Below, piece after piece: positions 1-7,040 of a DNA stretch of 37,144 nt. Each line of letters opens with the position of its first letter. Position 1 is the first letter of the stretch. Made by a program: the position numbers and the translations under genes. Source of the DNA: Paludibacteraceae bacterium (GTDB lineage Bacteria; Bacteroidota; Bacteroidia; Bacteroidales; Paludibacteraceae); the NCBI GenBank assembly GCA_024401645.1, contig JAKSKR010000030.1, forward strand, positions 1 through 37,144, given 5' to 3'. The notes under the pieces are model-generated. The model was given only the letters and a program-made list of their open reading frames with translations, did not search any database and was not told the origin of the DNA.

Positions 1-45
1 GTATGCGTGCACGAGCAAGACTAATGTCGCGGTGGGGCTCTGTTC
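1..45. repeat. Truncated copy of the structured 243-bp repeat
   Basis: The first ~45 bases match the interior of the repeat units at 6235-6944, including the shared stretches GTATGCGTGCACG and GACTAATGTCGCGGTGGGG. Similarity stops just after GGGGCTCTGT, where the other copies carry the closing arm of the GGTGGG/CCCACC hairpin. The copy may begin to the left of the window. It shows that the element is dispersed and not confined to the 6.2-6.9 kb array. Confidence 0.75.
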
Positions 46-49
46 CATT

Positions 50-142
50 ACCCATTGTCAATGCTGCTAAACAACTCCGTGCGATTAGTCTGCATGTTTC
101 TCTTGAAAACCTGTTTTTGACATTTTGATGCACCCCCATTTT
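50..142. repeat. ~95-bp dispersed repeat, copy A
   Basis: This block aligns with 1843-1955. Shared landmarks in the same order are ATTGTCAA, a TAAA(C/T)AACT...GTGC(G/A)ATTAGTCT segment, a CTCTTTGAAA-like segment and TTTTGAT(G/A)CAC(C/T)CCC. Copy B has about 20 extra bases near its left end. The right end resembles the 3' half of the recurring terminator hairpin and also supplies the -33 element of the promoter for the gene at 184. Confidence 0.6.
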
Positions 143-154
143 TTGCTACTTTTG
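123..154 (+). promoter_or_regulatory. Bacteroidetes-type promoter of the CorA-like gene
   Basis: TTTTG at 123-127 is followed by 19 bases and then TACTTTTG at 147-154, a full match to the TAnnTTTG -7 box of the Bacteroidetes primary sigma factor. A short inverted repeat (GCGTG at 154-158, CACGC at 169-173) lies immediately downstream, near the expected transcription start, and could be an operator or just a leader hairpin. Confidence 0.65.
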
Positions 155-183
155 CGTGGTCAATTAATCACGCATAAACGACA

Positions 184-1647
184 ATGGAGCACAGTTGCCA
201 CATAATGCTTTTCCCCTTTCAATGGAAAGTCAACGACCTGAAGAAGAAAGACTTCTCGAAACAGATTAGTCTTAAGTCCATTTCTCCACGTCCAGGCTCT
301 AAATGGAAGAGGGCATCCATTCAGGAAGGTGATGAGCGTAATCTGCTGTTCAACGAACAGAACTACTTCTACGAATTTACGCACGATGCTCTTTACGACT
401 TTGGCGACGATAACGACGAGTCGCTCATCCACCACTACGAACGTTCCGAAACCGACGAAAAGGAGGTCTCCTTTGTTTTCGGACATGCTAATAAGGAATA
501 TAAACTCCATCTTAAATATCTGAACCTCAACATCTATGCCACTGGCGTAGGTGTCTTGTCGTTCTACCTTTCCAACGAGACCTACGACAAGCCCGAAGAC
601 GTGCTCGTCATTAACCAGTTTGCGCGTCGCGTCTATCCGTTGTTTATTGAAGACTTGGAGTACCGGCGCCTTTTGCCCGATTTCGTACGCATTGAAGGCT
701 TGAATGGCGATTATTCGGAAGACTTCTCGAGCTACAAGACCGATGTTGGCAATAGGCCGGCGTCATATGTCACGAAGCTCATCTTCGACATGGCACCAAA
801 CATCGACATCATTCCGGTGGTCGACGACCGTATGTTTGTCCTCTCTTGGTTCAAGAACAACGACCTCTCGCAAATCTTCAGTGCGTCTGAAGACATTGAA
901 CCGCTTAAGGCAAGCGACTTCTGGTACAAGTACGTCTTTGTGCAAGACGCGCAAGTCAATTGCCACAACAAGGCAATGCGCAACAAGCTCATCGAAGATT
1001 CTACCTACCTGCGCTGGCAAGGCGTGGGGTCTATATACGGATTCTCGCGTAACTCTTTCGTTTACCTCACTACCGAAGACGCTCCGCAACACCTTCTCTC
1101 TAATTTCGAGACCGAATATGTGCGTATGGCGGAAATGGTGCTGGTGCAGAGGGCTTCTGTCCTTCGCTTTTCCGAGGAAATCTCGTTGCTCAGCAGCGAC
1201 AAGCTAGATAATGCCAACCTCTCGAAACGCGTCAACTCTCTTCGTCGTGAGTTCATCCGCTTTGTCAACCAGATGCATTTCCACGAGGTGACGGCTCAAG
1301 AACAAGGCATCGACTTCTACAAGAAGCTGTACGAGTTTGCCGGTTTGGAAACCTACGTTAAGAAACTAGACTCTGAAATTGAGGAACTCGACAATTACGT
1401 TACCATGGCCGAGGAACGTAACATGAACCACATAGCCAGCAATTTGAGCATGGTTGCCTCTTTCTTCGTGCCGGCCACTGTCTTGTCGGGTATCTTCGGC
1501 ATGAACAACACCTGGGCAAACGGTTTAAGTGAGGGCGATTTGACATCCCCTCTTTGGCAAAACCCCATCTTCGAATTGGGCGTCATTGTTGGTGTCTCGG
1601 TCTTTTTTGTCCTCTGTTTTTACTTGCTCAAGAACAGAATGAAATAG
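184..1647 (+). CDS. CorA-like divalent cation transporter (GMN motif)
   Basis: This 487-residue protein has a long soluble N-terminal part and two C-terminal membrane segments (about residues 416-438 and 461-483), the layout of the CorA Mg2+ transporter family. The first segment ends with the family signature G439-M440-N441, which lines the pore entrance in CorA proteins. The loop after it lacks the acidic MPEL-type motif of classical CorA, so the transported ion is uncertain. The cytoplasmic part includes a long predicted helical region (about 330-410), as expected for the CorA stalk helix. The start at 184 sits about 30 bases after a clear promoter; the ATG at 205 is an alternative. It stands alone and ends before a strong terminator. 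Family assignment rests on the GMN motif and topology; ion specificity is inference. Confidence 0.8.
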   Translation: MEHSCHIMLFPFQWKVNDLKKKDFSKQISLKSISPRPGSKWKRASIQEGDERNLLFNEQNYFYEFTHDALYDFGDDNDESLIHHYERSETDEKEVSFVFGHANKEYKLHLKYLNLNIYATGVGVLSFYLSNETYDKPEDVLVINQFARRVYPLFIEDLEYRRLLPDFVRIEGLNGDYSEDFSSYKTDVGNRPASYVTKLIFDMAPNIDIIPVVDDRMFVLSWFKNNDLSQIFSASEDIEPLKASDFWYKYVFVQDAQVNCHNKAMRNKLIEDSTYLRWQGVGSIYGFSRNSFVYLTTEDAPQHLLSNFETEYVRMAEMVLVQRASVLRFSEEISLLSSDKLDNANLSKRVNSLRREFIRFVNQMHFHEVTAQEQGIDFYKKLYEFAGLETYVKKLDSEIEELDNYVTMAEERNMNHIASNLSMVASFFVPATVLSGIFGMNNTWANGLSEGDLTSPLWQNPIFELGVIVGVSVFFVLCFYLLKNRMK

Positions 1648-1700
1648 GGTAGTGGCTATTTTCATTAGTCAACTCCGTAGTCAAGGTTATAAACGTAAGG

Positions 1701-1738
1701 AAGGGAGTGTATCACAATTCATTTTGATACACTCCCTT
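1701..1738 (+). terminator. Terminator cassette (conserved TGTATCA stem)
   Basis: There is a 14-bp perfect stem, AAGGGAGTGTATCA pairing with 1725-1738, with the 10-base loop CAATTCATTT. A T-run follows. It ends the CorA-like gene. The inner stem, the loop and about 30 bases of downstream flank recur at 6118, and the stem and loop recur at 30468. Confidence 0.85.
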
Positions 1739-1842
1739 TTGCTTTTGTGCCATCAACCCGGGTTTTCTGATGTTTTTCGTTTTCTCCGTTGGGGAGTTTT
1801 TTTTAAGACATCTACGATGGCTGTTTTCCAAGGCCTTTCCTA

Positions 1843-1955
1843 TTGTCAACTATGTTTATAAAGGCCTGTTTTCTGTTAAATAACTTTGTGCAATTAGTCT
1901 CTCGATCTCTTTGAAAGTCTATTCTTGGCAATTTTGATACACTCCCTTCCTTCTC
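1843..1955. repeat. ~95-bp dispersed repeat, copy B
   Basis: This copy matches 50-142 in order and orientation. It contains TAACTTTG (a perfect TAnnTTTG -7 box) at about 1876-1883 and ends with TTTTGATACACTCCC, the 3' arm of the terminator cassette without its 5' arm. It lies downstream of the convergent lipoprotein gene. The remaining sequence of the 1648-1975 gap holds only the terminator at 1701 and AT-rich spacer. Confidence 0.6.
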
Positions 1956-1975
1956 TATTATTTTTAAACAGCTTC

Positions 1976-2458
1976 TTACTTTGTAATAATACTCAACTTG
2001 AAGGTCAACTCGCCAAGAATATCTTCTGGTGTTACACCGTCAAGGTCTTCAATTACGAAAGTCACGCGCTCATGTTCGTATTCAAAGCGGATGTTTTCGC
2101 CAATAACCTTATTGTCTACGGTGGTGAATGGGAAAACGTAAGGCAACTTGTTCCAGCTTTGTGCGTTGCTCTCAATGTCGTAGGTGTAGAGTATGTCAGC
2201 AGTTACGGCACCGTACTCAAGCACCGAATTGGTGAGGTTGAAGTTGTCGAATTCGGCATACCAGTAGTTTCTGCCATCGGCAGAGTGGGCCACCTTCCAA
2301 TCGGCAGGCTGAACGTCGTAGATGAAAGTGCGAACCTGTGAACCTATGTTCTCGGTAACGTATTCTTCGGTGATGTACTCCTTGGTACAGCTGGTGTTCA
2401 GCAATGCGAGAAGTGCCAAAAGCGGAGTCAATTTCTTAAGTAATTTCATAAGCTTCAT
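1976..2458 (-). CDS. Small exported lipoprotein of unknown function
   Basis: The 160-residue product begins with a basic n-region and a leucine-rich h-region ending in the lipobox LNTSC, with C24 as the lipidated residue; M4 (2449) is an alternative start. After the signal come repeated KEYITEEYVTE residues and then a beta-rich domain of about 110 residues (FIYDVQPADWKV, YWYAEFDNFNLT, RVTFVIEDLDG). No catalytic motif is visible. This pattern (short lipoprotein with a single beta-rich domain near the membrane) is common in Bacteroidales, but I cannot name a family with confidence. It is transcribed away from the hemerythrin gene, with 443 bases between them. Confidence 0.7.
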   Translation of the reverse strand: MKLMKLLKKLTPLLALLALLNTSCTKEYITEEYVTENIGSQVRTFIYDVQPADWKVAHSADGRNYWYAEFDNFNLTNSVLEYGAVTADILYTYDIESNAQSWNKLPYVFPFTTVDNKVIGENIRFEYEHERVTFVIEDLDGVTPEDILGELTFKLSIITK

Positions 2459-2799
2459 AATTTTTATTGGGACATTAAATCCCGGTTGTCTCTAATTGTC
2501 ATCCCTAAAGTAGGGTGGCTTCTGTTTCTATTGTTGGGGGAATCTCGTCATAGTCCCTTCTACTTAATAACCCTGCAATCATTGTGCCAAACTGCCTACA
2601 TTTTCTAACGAATTTCATTTGTCAGCGAAATTTAAAAACTGTTTAAAATTTTTTATTGGAGAATTTTATGAGAGATTTTTTTAGGATAGTTTGAATCGTT
2701 TTGAATGGAGCAATGGGAACTCCATTGTGACTGAAAAACCATTCAACATTATCATTATAATTGATGATGTTCAGCATTTCCAATCATCATTTTTGGCGA
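2459..2799. other. Divergent intergenic region
   Basis: There is no open reading frame of note between the lipoprotein gene (minus) and the hemerythrin gene (plus). Visible structure: small hairpins CCCTA/TAGGG near 2506-2518 and AATGGAG/CTCCATT near 2703-2726, and an AT-rich segment at about 2637-2685 that is nearly the same as 4219-4262 (GAGAATTTTATG followed by a GAGATTT-like run). No convincing minus-strand promoter with both elements was found for the lipoprotein gene. Confidence 0.5.
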
Positions 2800-2830
2800 T
2801 TGATAGCCATTATTAGAGGTCTTAACTTTG
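2800..2830 (+). promoter_or_regulatory. Promoter of the hemerythrin-luxR unit
   Basis: TTG at 2800-2802 is followed by 20 bases and TAACTTTG at 2823-2830, a perfect TAnnTTTG box. The expected start of transcription leaves a leader of about 65 bases before the ATG at 2902. No clear operator palindrome (for example an Fnr/Crp-like or NsrR-like site) was recognised next to it. Confidence 0.6.
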
Positions 2831-2901
2831 TTTTTTGAAAAAAAACGGTACCTTGCTGTACATATTCTCGCAAAAAAGAACGAACTTAGCACTGAATGTA
2901 A

Positions 2902-3588
2902 ATGAACAATTTTATGCTCTTTTCAGAAAAAATGAAGCTGGCCGACATGGTTCTGGCTAGTTCCAAATTGCTTTATGTCTTACCCAGGTTTGGAATTAAG
3001 CTTGGCTTTGGCGAGAAAACGGTTGATGACGTGTGCACCGAGATGAACATCTCGAAAGCCCTATTCCTTCAGGTTTGCAATGTTTACACCAACTTCGAGT
3101 ATCTGCCCGAACCCGAAGAACTTCAGTCTATCTGCATTTCCGAATTGATAGATTATTTACATAATTCGCATACCGACTACCTGAAGGCGCGCATCTCTAG
3201 TCTCCGGTCAAAGGTGCATAAGGTGGCTGCCGACTGTGGTAAGAGTGGACTCATGCTCAACCGTTTCTTCGACGAGTATGTTAAGGAAGTGGTCAAGCAC
3301 TTCAACTATGAAGAGGAGGTGGTTTTCCCTTATGTTCAGAAGTTGAAGGCCGAGGGGCCGCAAGCTGACTATAATATTAGCATCTACGAGAAGAACCATA
3401 CCGATATCGAGGAAAAGCTAGACGATTTGAAGAACATCTTCATCAAGTACGTTCCCGAATCGGACTCCATTGAACAGCGTGAGGCGTTGGCCGACCTTTT
3501 CTTGTTCGAGGACGACCTCAACCGTCACTCCCTCATCGAAGACCGCATTTTGGTTCCTATTGTCATAAATTTAGAGAAAGGGTGTTAA
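2902..3588 (+). CDS. Di-iron hemerythrin-like protein, RIC/YtfE/ScdA type
   Basis: The 228-residue protein fits the RIC (repair of iron centres) family in length and layout. The C-terminal four-helix hemerythrin domain has the expected ligand series: H87 or H90, H133 with E137 (HFNYE), H166, and H209 with E213 (HSLIE). Both H-x3-E pairs have the spacing seen in E. coli YtfE. The N-terminal ~60 residues resemble the ScdA/DUF542 domain (FGIKLGFGEKTVDDVC), but the adjacent cysteine pair of classical members is replaced by Gly-Phe. Known members protect or repair iron-sulfur proteins after nitric oxide or oxidative damage; that role here is inference. The stop codon is one base from the next start, so it is co-transcribed with a LuxR-type regulator that probably shares its signal. 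Confidence 0.82.
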   Translation: MNNFMLFSEKMKLADMVLASSKLLYVLPRFGIKLGFGEKTVDDVCTEMNISKALFLQVCNVYTNFEYLPEPEELQSICISELIDYLHNSHTDYLKARISSLRSKVHKVAADCGKSGLMLNRFFDEYVKEVVKHFNYEEEVVFPYVQKLKAEGPQADYNISIYEKNHTDIEEKLDDLKNIFIKYVPESDSIEQREALADLFLFEDDLNRHSLIEDRILVPIVINLEKGC

Positions 3589-3589
3589 A

Positions 3590-4192
3590 ATGGCTAGCAG
3601 TAGGTATAAAATCGCACTCATCGAGCCCGCTCCTTTAATTGCTGCTGGGGTGAAGTCTATGCTGGGTGAATGTGGACAGTTCGAAGTGGCTTATGCGTTC
3701 AGTTCGTTGCAGGCCTACGATGTTCGGGCTTCGCACATACATCCCGATATTGTTATGCTTTCGCCTTATGTGCTCGATTTCAGCGCGCGCCTTTCTGTTC
3801 GCACGGCAGTCTGTTGCCCCGAAAATGCGGCTTTGGTTGCCCTCGTTTCTTCTCATTTCGACGAGAAGACCTTACGCCAGTTCGACGCTGCCATCGATGT
3901 GTACGACGACCTTCAGTCGGTGACGCAGAAGTTGAGTGCTGCCCTAAAACTAAATGCCGAAGGTGGCGCCGAGGGCGATAGTTACAACCTTTCCGATCGT
4001 GAGTTGGAAATCCTTGTCGCGGTGGCAAAGGGACTTACCAACAAGGAGATTGCCGAACAGCACGATATTTCGGTCAATACGGTCATCACTCACCGCAAGA
4101 ACATTACACGCAAAACGGGCATTAAGTCGGTCTCTGGACTCACGGTCTATGCCTTACTTAACAACCTCATTGACCAGACCGATGTGGAATAA
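3590..4192 (+). CDS. LuxR/NarL-type regulator with degenerate receiver
   Basis: Residues ~1-120 have the fold pattern of a response-regulator receiver (KIALIEPAPLIAAGVKSML at the start, HPDIVMLSPYVLDF at the usual phosphorylation strand). The acidic pair near the start and the phospho-accepting Asp after the third strand are missing: the strand reads MLSPYV instead of LLDLxLP. Residues ~135-195 are a typical LuxR helix-turn-helix (LSDRELEILVAVAKGLTNKEIA, then VNTVITHRKNI). The protein therefore looks like a phosphorylation-independent DNA-binding regulator, perhaps responding to the upstream hemerythrin or a ligand. The gene starts one base after the hemerythrin stop. The pairing of hemerythrin and LuxR genes is seen here; any direct signalling between them is inference. 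Confidence 0.82.
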   Translation: MASSRYKIALIEPAPLIAAGVKSMLGECGQFEVAYAFSSLQAYDVRASHIHPDIVMLSPYVLDFSARLSVRTAVCCPENAALVALVSSHFDEKTLRQFDAAIDVYDDLQSVTQKLSAALKLNAEGGAEGDSYNLSDRELEILVAVAKGLTNKEIAEQHDISVNTVITHRKNITRKTGIKSVSGLTVYALLNNLIDQTDVE

Positions 4193-4213
4193 CGTATAGG
4201 AAACCCTGTTTTT

Positions 4214-4364
4214 TAGAAGCTGTTAAAAATTTTTTATTTGAGAATTTTATGTGAGATTTCTTATTTTTTTGCTACCTTTATTAAGGTATTGTCCTAAACG
4301 TTTTTTTTCTCGTTTTGGGGTACCATTTTCAACATATTATTAGAAACTGTTTTAAACAGCTTCT
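4214..4364. repeat. AT-rich element with GAAGCTGTT inverted ends
   Basis: AGAAGCTGTTAAAAA at 4215-4229 is matched in inverted orientation by TTTTAAACAGCTTCT at 4350-4364, giving a ~150-bp AT-rich unit with inverted ends and no coding capacity. The inner left end is nearly repeated at 2637-2685, and AGAAGCTGTTTAAA recurs at 20572 while TTTAAACAGCTTCT occurs at 1964-1977. The right end is also a local palindrome. It could be a small non-autonomous mobile element or a family of regulatory/terminator sequences; no target-site duplication was established. Confidence 0.4.
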
Positions 4365-4394
4365 TCTTTAATCTACCTATTAATTTCAATTTTT

Positions 4395-5156
4395 ATGCAA
4401 AAGAAAATTTCAGTTTCAGAAGTCCTTAATGCTGCATTCCTTCGGTTTAAGGAGCATTGGCTCATCTTGTCAGCGCTAACTTTGGGCGTTATTGTTGTAA
4501 TATATGCGGCATTTTTTGCTGTTATATTTTCAACTGATCTCCCTATTGATGCTATACAGAACATAGAATCAGCATTTTCTCTCGATGCTATGTATAGTTT
4601 GCCAATTGCCTTCATTGTCTTGTATGGTGTCATATTCGTCTTGTCGTGTTTACTATCGCTATTCTTTTATAGGGCAGCACTTTATGTGGTCGATAACAAT
4701 GAGTTCAATTTAAGCGAAATCTTTTCTTCTGCCCTAAAGTCTCTATGGCCTTTCTTGGGTGTTTTCCTTTGTATTTCAATCGTAAGTTCAATTGTTCAAT
4801 TTACGTTGGGTATGGTAGGTGGCAGCTTAGTGGCAGTTTTACTAATTTATCCTTATATCCGTTTATCTTTAGCTCATTTCTATGTGTTAGATGGTGTTTC
4901 GGTGATAGACTCGTTTAAACAGAGCTGGAGGACTACCGAAGGTAATGCCCTAACCTTGTTCCTTTGTGCAGTTGTGTGTTGTTTTATTTGTGTAGTGGCA
5001 ATGTTTTGTTGCCTTTTGCCAGTGTTCCCTGCAGCGTCATTCCTCTTGCTAGCTTTTGCCACTGCTTACCGTATGCTTAACCCAAAGCAAGGAGAAGCAG
5101 AAAGCACGGCATTGGTTCTCGACGAAGATATAACCGACGTGGACGTCATCCGATAG
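4395..5156 (+). CDS. Multi-pass inner-membrane protein, function unknown
   Basis: The 253-residue protein begins with a short amphipathic stretch (VSEVLNAAFLRFKEHW) and then has about six hydrophobic segments (roughly residues 20-45, 67-85, 85-99, 112-132, 132-155 and 180-225). The N-terminal pattern resembles proteins of the DUF975/glycerophosphodiester phosphodiesterase membrane-domain type, in which a helical bundle spans the membrane without a known active site. The C-terminus (about 35 residues) is hydrophilic and acidic. It has no obvious operon partner: the next gene begins 140 bases downstream after a spacer with nothing recognisable. I cannot assign a substrate. Confidence 0.65.
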   Translation: MQKKISVSEVLNAAFLRFKEHWLILSALTLGVIVVIYAAFFAVIFSTDLPIDAIQNIESAFSLDAMYSLPIAFIVLYGVIFVLSCLLSLFFYRAALYVVDNNEFNLSEIFSSALKSLWPFLGVFLCISIVSSIVQFTLGMVGGSLVAVLLIYPYIRLSLAHFYVLDGVSVIDSFKQSWRTTEGNALTLFLCAVVCCFICVVAMFCCLLPVFPAASFLLLAFATAYRMLNPKQGEAESTALVLDEDITDVDVIR

Positions 5157-5296
5157 GTTTGGCACGGTTTTTGTCCTTGCTTGGGTAAAAGGAGGTTTTT
5201 CTTATTTTTCTAGTAGTTGGCAACCCCAGTTGTTTAGCTGTAGAAAAGATTAATCTGCCGCAATTCTTTTGTTGAACTCATTTAAATTTTACGGTT

Positions 5297-6094
5297 ATGA
5301 ATAAGAACTTTTTCCTAGCGCTTCTTTCAGCTGGCATAATGTTGTTTCCTTCTGCTAATGTGTTCGCACAGCGTGGTGCTGCACAGCATGGCTCAAGCCC
5401 AGCTCCTACCAATACGTCACGTAATGCTCCGGGCGCAAGTGCCAGCAAGCCGGCAGCTGCACCTTCACATTCTGCAGCTCCTACCAAGTCTACTTCATCT
5501 TCGCATTTGTCTCCATCGGTAGCACCTGCGGCTTCTACTTCAACCAAGTCTGCAACTCCGGTTCGCCACACCGTTGGCCCTACCATGCAGCAGAAGGGCA
5601 AGCATGCACAAACTGCCACTACCAATAAGAAGTTACCTGCAAAGAAGGTAACTCCTAGCGACAACTACAAGAAGATGTATGCACGTGGTCACGAGGTTTC
5701 CAAGCACCATGCTGTTAGCAACTCGCACCACATTTCACACAACAACGTCAGCTACTACTACAAGAAGGGTGTTTTCTACAAGTACCACAACAACAAGTAC
5801 ATTGTTAGCCGTCCTCCAGTTGGTGTTTGTGTGGCAAGCATTCCTAACCCACGCATCGTTGTGGTTAACCACGTTCAGTACTACTACTATTACGGTGTTT
5901 ACTACCGCATGACTCCAACCCACCAGTACGAGGTTGTTCATGCTCCTGTTGGTGCGGTGGTTGAAAGCATTCCTGAAGGTTACGAAAAGCTCATCATCGA
6001 TGGCGAAACCTACTACATTGTCGACGGGGTTCAGTACAAGGCTGTCATCTACGACGGCGAAATCTGGTACGAAGTCATCAAGATTATCGACTAA
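5297..6094 (+). CDS. Exported Ala/Ser/Pro-rich protein with YYY-GVYY repeats (DUF6515-like)
   Basis: Residues 1-24 are a signal peptide ending at FAQ. Residues ~25-125 form a low-complexity linker rich in Ala, Ser, Pro and Thr that probably crosses the periplasm or cell wall. The C-terminal half has three copies of a Tyr-rich beta motif: YYYKKGVFY (~153), YYYYYGVYY (~195) and TYYIVDGVQY (~238), the first two followed by PPVGVCVASIP or APVGAVVESIP. That pattern matches the proteins called DUF6515, whose function is unknown. The protein may be an outer-membrane or envelope-associated factor. A terminator cassette follows 24 bases after the stop. The DUF name is given from recall of the motif and is moderately sure. 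Confidence 0.68.
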   Translation: MNKNFFLALLSAGIMLFPSANVFAQRGAAQHGSSPAPTNTSRNAPGASASKPAAAPSHSAAPTKSTSSSHLSPSVAPAASTSTKSATPVRHTVGPTMQQKGKHAQTATTNKKLPAKKVTPSDNYKKMYARGHEVSKHHAVSNSHHISHNNVSYYYKKGVFYKYHNNKYIVSRPPVGVCVASIPNPRIVVVNHVQYYYYYGVYYRMTPTHQYEVVHAPVGAVVESIPEGYEKLIIDGETYYIVDGVQYKAVIYDGEIWYEVIKIID

Positions 6095-6117
6095 CCTCTA
6101 GCTTCCAAGCTATATAT

Positions 6118-6155
6118 GGGGCTGTATCATAATTCACTTTGATACAGCCCCTTTT
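6118..6155 (+). terminator. Terminator cassette (conserved TGTATCA stem)
   Basis: GGGGCTGTATCA (6118-6129) pairs perfectly with 6140-6151 around the loop TAATTCACTT, followed by four T. Its sequence is almost the same as the terminators at 1701 and 30468, and the flank downstream (TTTTGATTTTGTGGCTTCAA) resembles that at 1737-1756. Confidence 0.87.
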
Positions 6156-6234
6156 GATTTTGTGGCTTCAACCTTGGTTTTGACTCCACTTCGTTCCGCG
6201 AACTAACTCACACAAGCAAGACTATTGTCTGCGT

Positions 6235-6477
6235 TACATTGAACGCAGAATGCACAGAAAATCCTCATGGCGTATGCGTGCACGGGCAAGACTAATGTCG
6301 CGGTGGGGCTCTGTCCCACCGCACTAGTCACCGGCGGGGCTCTGTCCCGCTGCGCCAAAGCAAAACCAAAAATGCGCTGTGCGCATTAAATTCGGGCCAT
6401 TAGCAACGCCCTGGCGTTAATTCGCGCAATAACGTCAACCAAAATCCGTATCATTCGCGAAATTCGTTGACGACATT
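6235..6477. repeat. Structured 243-bp repeat, copy 1
   Basis: This copy appears identical to 6490-6732 over 243 bases. Hairpins in order: GCGGTGGG/CCCACCGC with loop GCTCTGT; a second GCGGG/CCCGC stem with the same loop; AATGCGC/GCGCATT; AACGCC/GGCGTT; and a long-range pair GTCAAC...GTTGAC enclosing a CGCGAAATT arm that can pair with AATTCGCG. A TCTGCGTT/AACGCAGA inverted repeat (6228-6249) spans its left edge. There is no open reading frame. The density of hairpins recalls REP/BIME elements or a structured RNA. Confidence 0.85.
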
Positions 6478-6489
6478 ATTTGTTCATCG

Positions 6490-6732
6490 TACATTGAACG
6501 CAGAATGCACAGAAAATCCTCATGGCGTATGCGTGCACGGGCAAGACTAATGTCGCGGTGGGGCTCTGTCCCACCGCACTAGTCACCGGCGGGGCTCTGT
6601 CCCGCTGCGCCAAAGCAAAACCAAAAATGCGCTGTGCGCATTAAATTCGGGCCATTAGCAACGCCCTGGCGTTAATTCGCGCAATAACGTCAACCAAAAT
6701 CCGTATCATTCGCGAAATTCGTTGACGACATT
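6490..6732. repeat. Structured 243-bp repeat, copy 2
   Basis: This is a second copy, 255 bases after copy 1, with no difference that I could find between TACATTGAACGCAG and GTTGACGACATT. A 12-base spacer separates the two copies. The identity points to recent duplication or gene conversion. Confidence 0.85.
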
Positions 6733-6733
6733 G

Positions 6734-6944
6734 GGCGTATGCGTGCACGAGCCTGACTAATGTCGCAGTGGGGCTCCCGTCCCACCGCAATTCTCATAGG
6801 TGGGGCTCTGTCCCACCGCACCAAGGCAAAACCAAAATGCGCCGTACGCATTAAATTCAAGCCATTAGCAACGCCCTGGCGTTAATTCGCGCAATAACGT
6901 CAACCAAAATCCGTATCATTCGCGAAATTCGTTGACGACATTAT
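6734..6944. repeat. Structured repeat, diverged copy 3
   Basis: This copy directly abuts copy 2, lacks the first ~33 bases of the unit and differs at about twenty positions. Its second hairpin reads GGTGGG/CCCACC where copies 1-2 have GGCGGG/CCCGCT, so one stem pair changed from C-G to T-A on both sides and the fold is kept. The GTCAAC/GTTGAC and AACGCC/GGCGTT stems are unchanged. The array ends ~25 bases before the promoter of the next gene. Confidence 0.8.
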
Positions 6945-6968
6945 TCGTATAAGTTTAGGCATAATTTA

Positions 6969-6999
6969 TTGTTTTTAGAAACTTGTGGTACTATTTTTG
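6969..6999 (+). promoter_or_regulatory. Promoter of the gene at 7041
   Basis: TTG at 6969-6971, a 20-base spacer and TATTTTTG at 6992-6999 match the Bacteroidetes consensus. The expected leader is about 30 bases. Confidence 0.65.
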
Positions 7000-7040
7000 T
7001 ATCATAATGTTTGAACACTGTGTTTAAAAATCCGCATTAA

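Noticed and set aside
160..510. 116-residue minus-strand open frame opposite the CorA-like gene
   Set aside because: It lies fully opposite a well-supported gene, has no recognisable motif or start signal, and is best seen as an antisense shadow.
1652..1861. 69-residue plus-strand frame after the CorA-like gene
   Set aside because: It runs across the terminator hairpin at 1701-1738 and into repeat sequence; no family resemblance.
6235..6944. The repeat array as a CRISPR
   Set aside because: Units are 210-243 bp with no short spacers of uniform length, and no cas gene is nearby.
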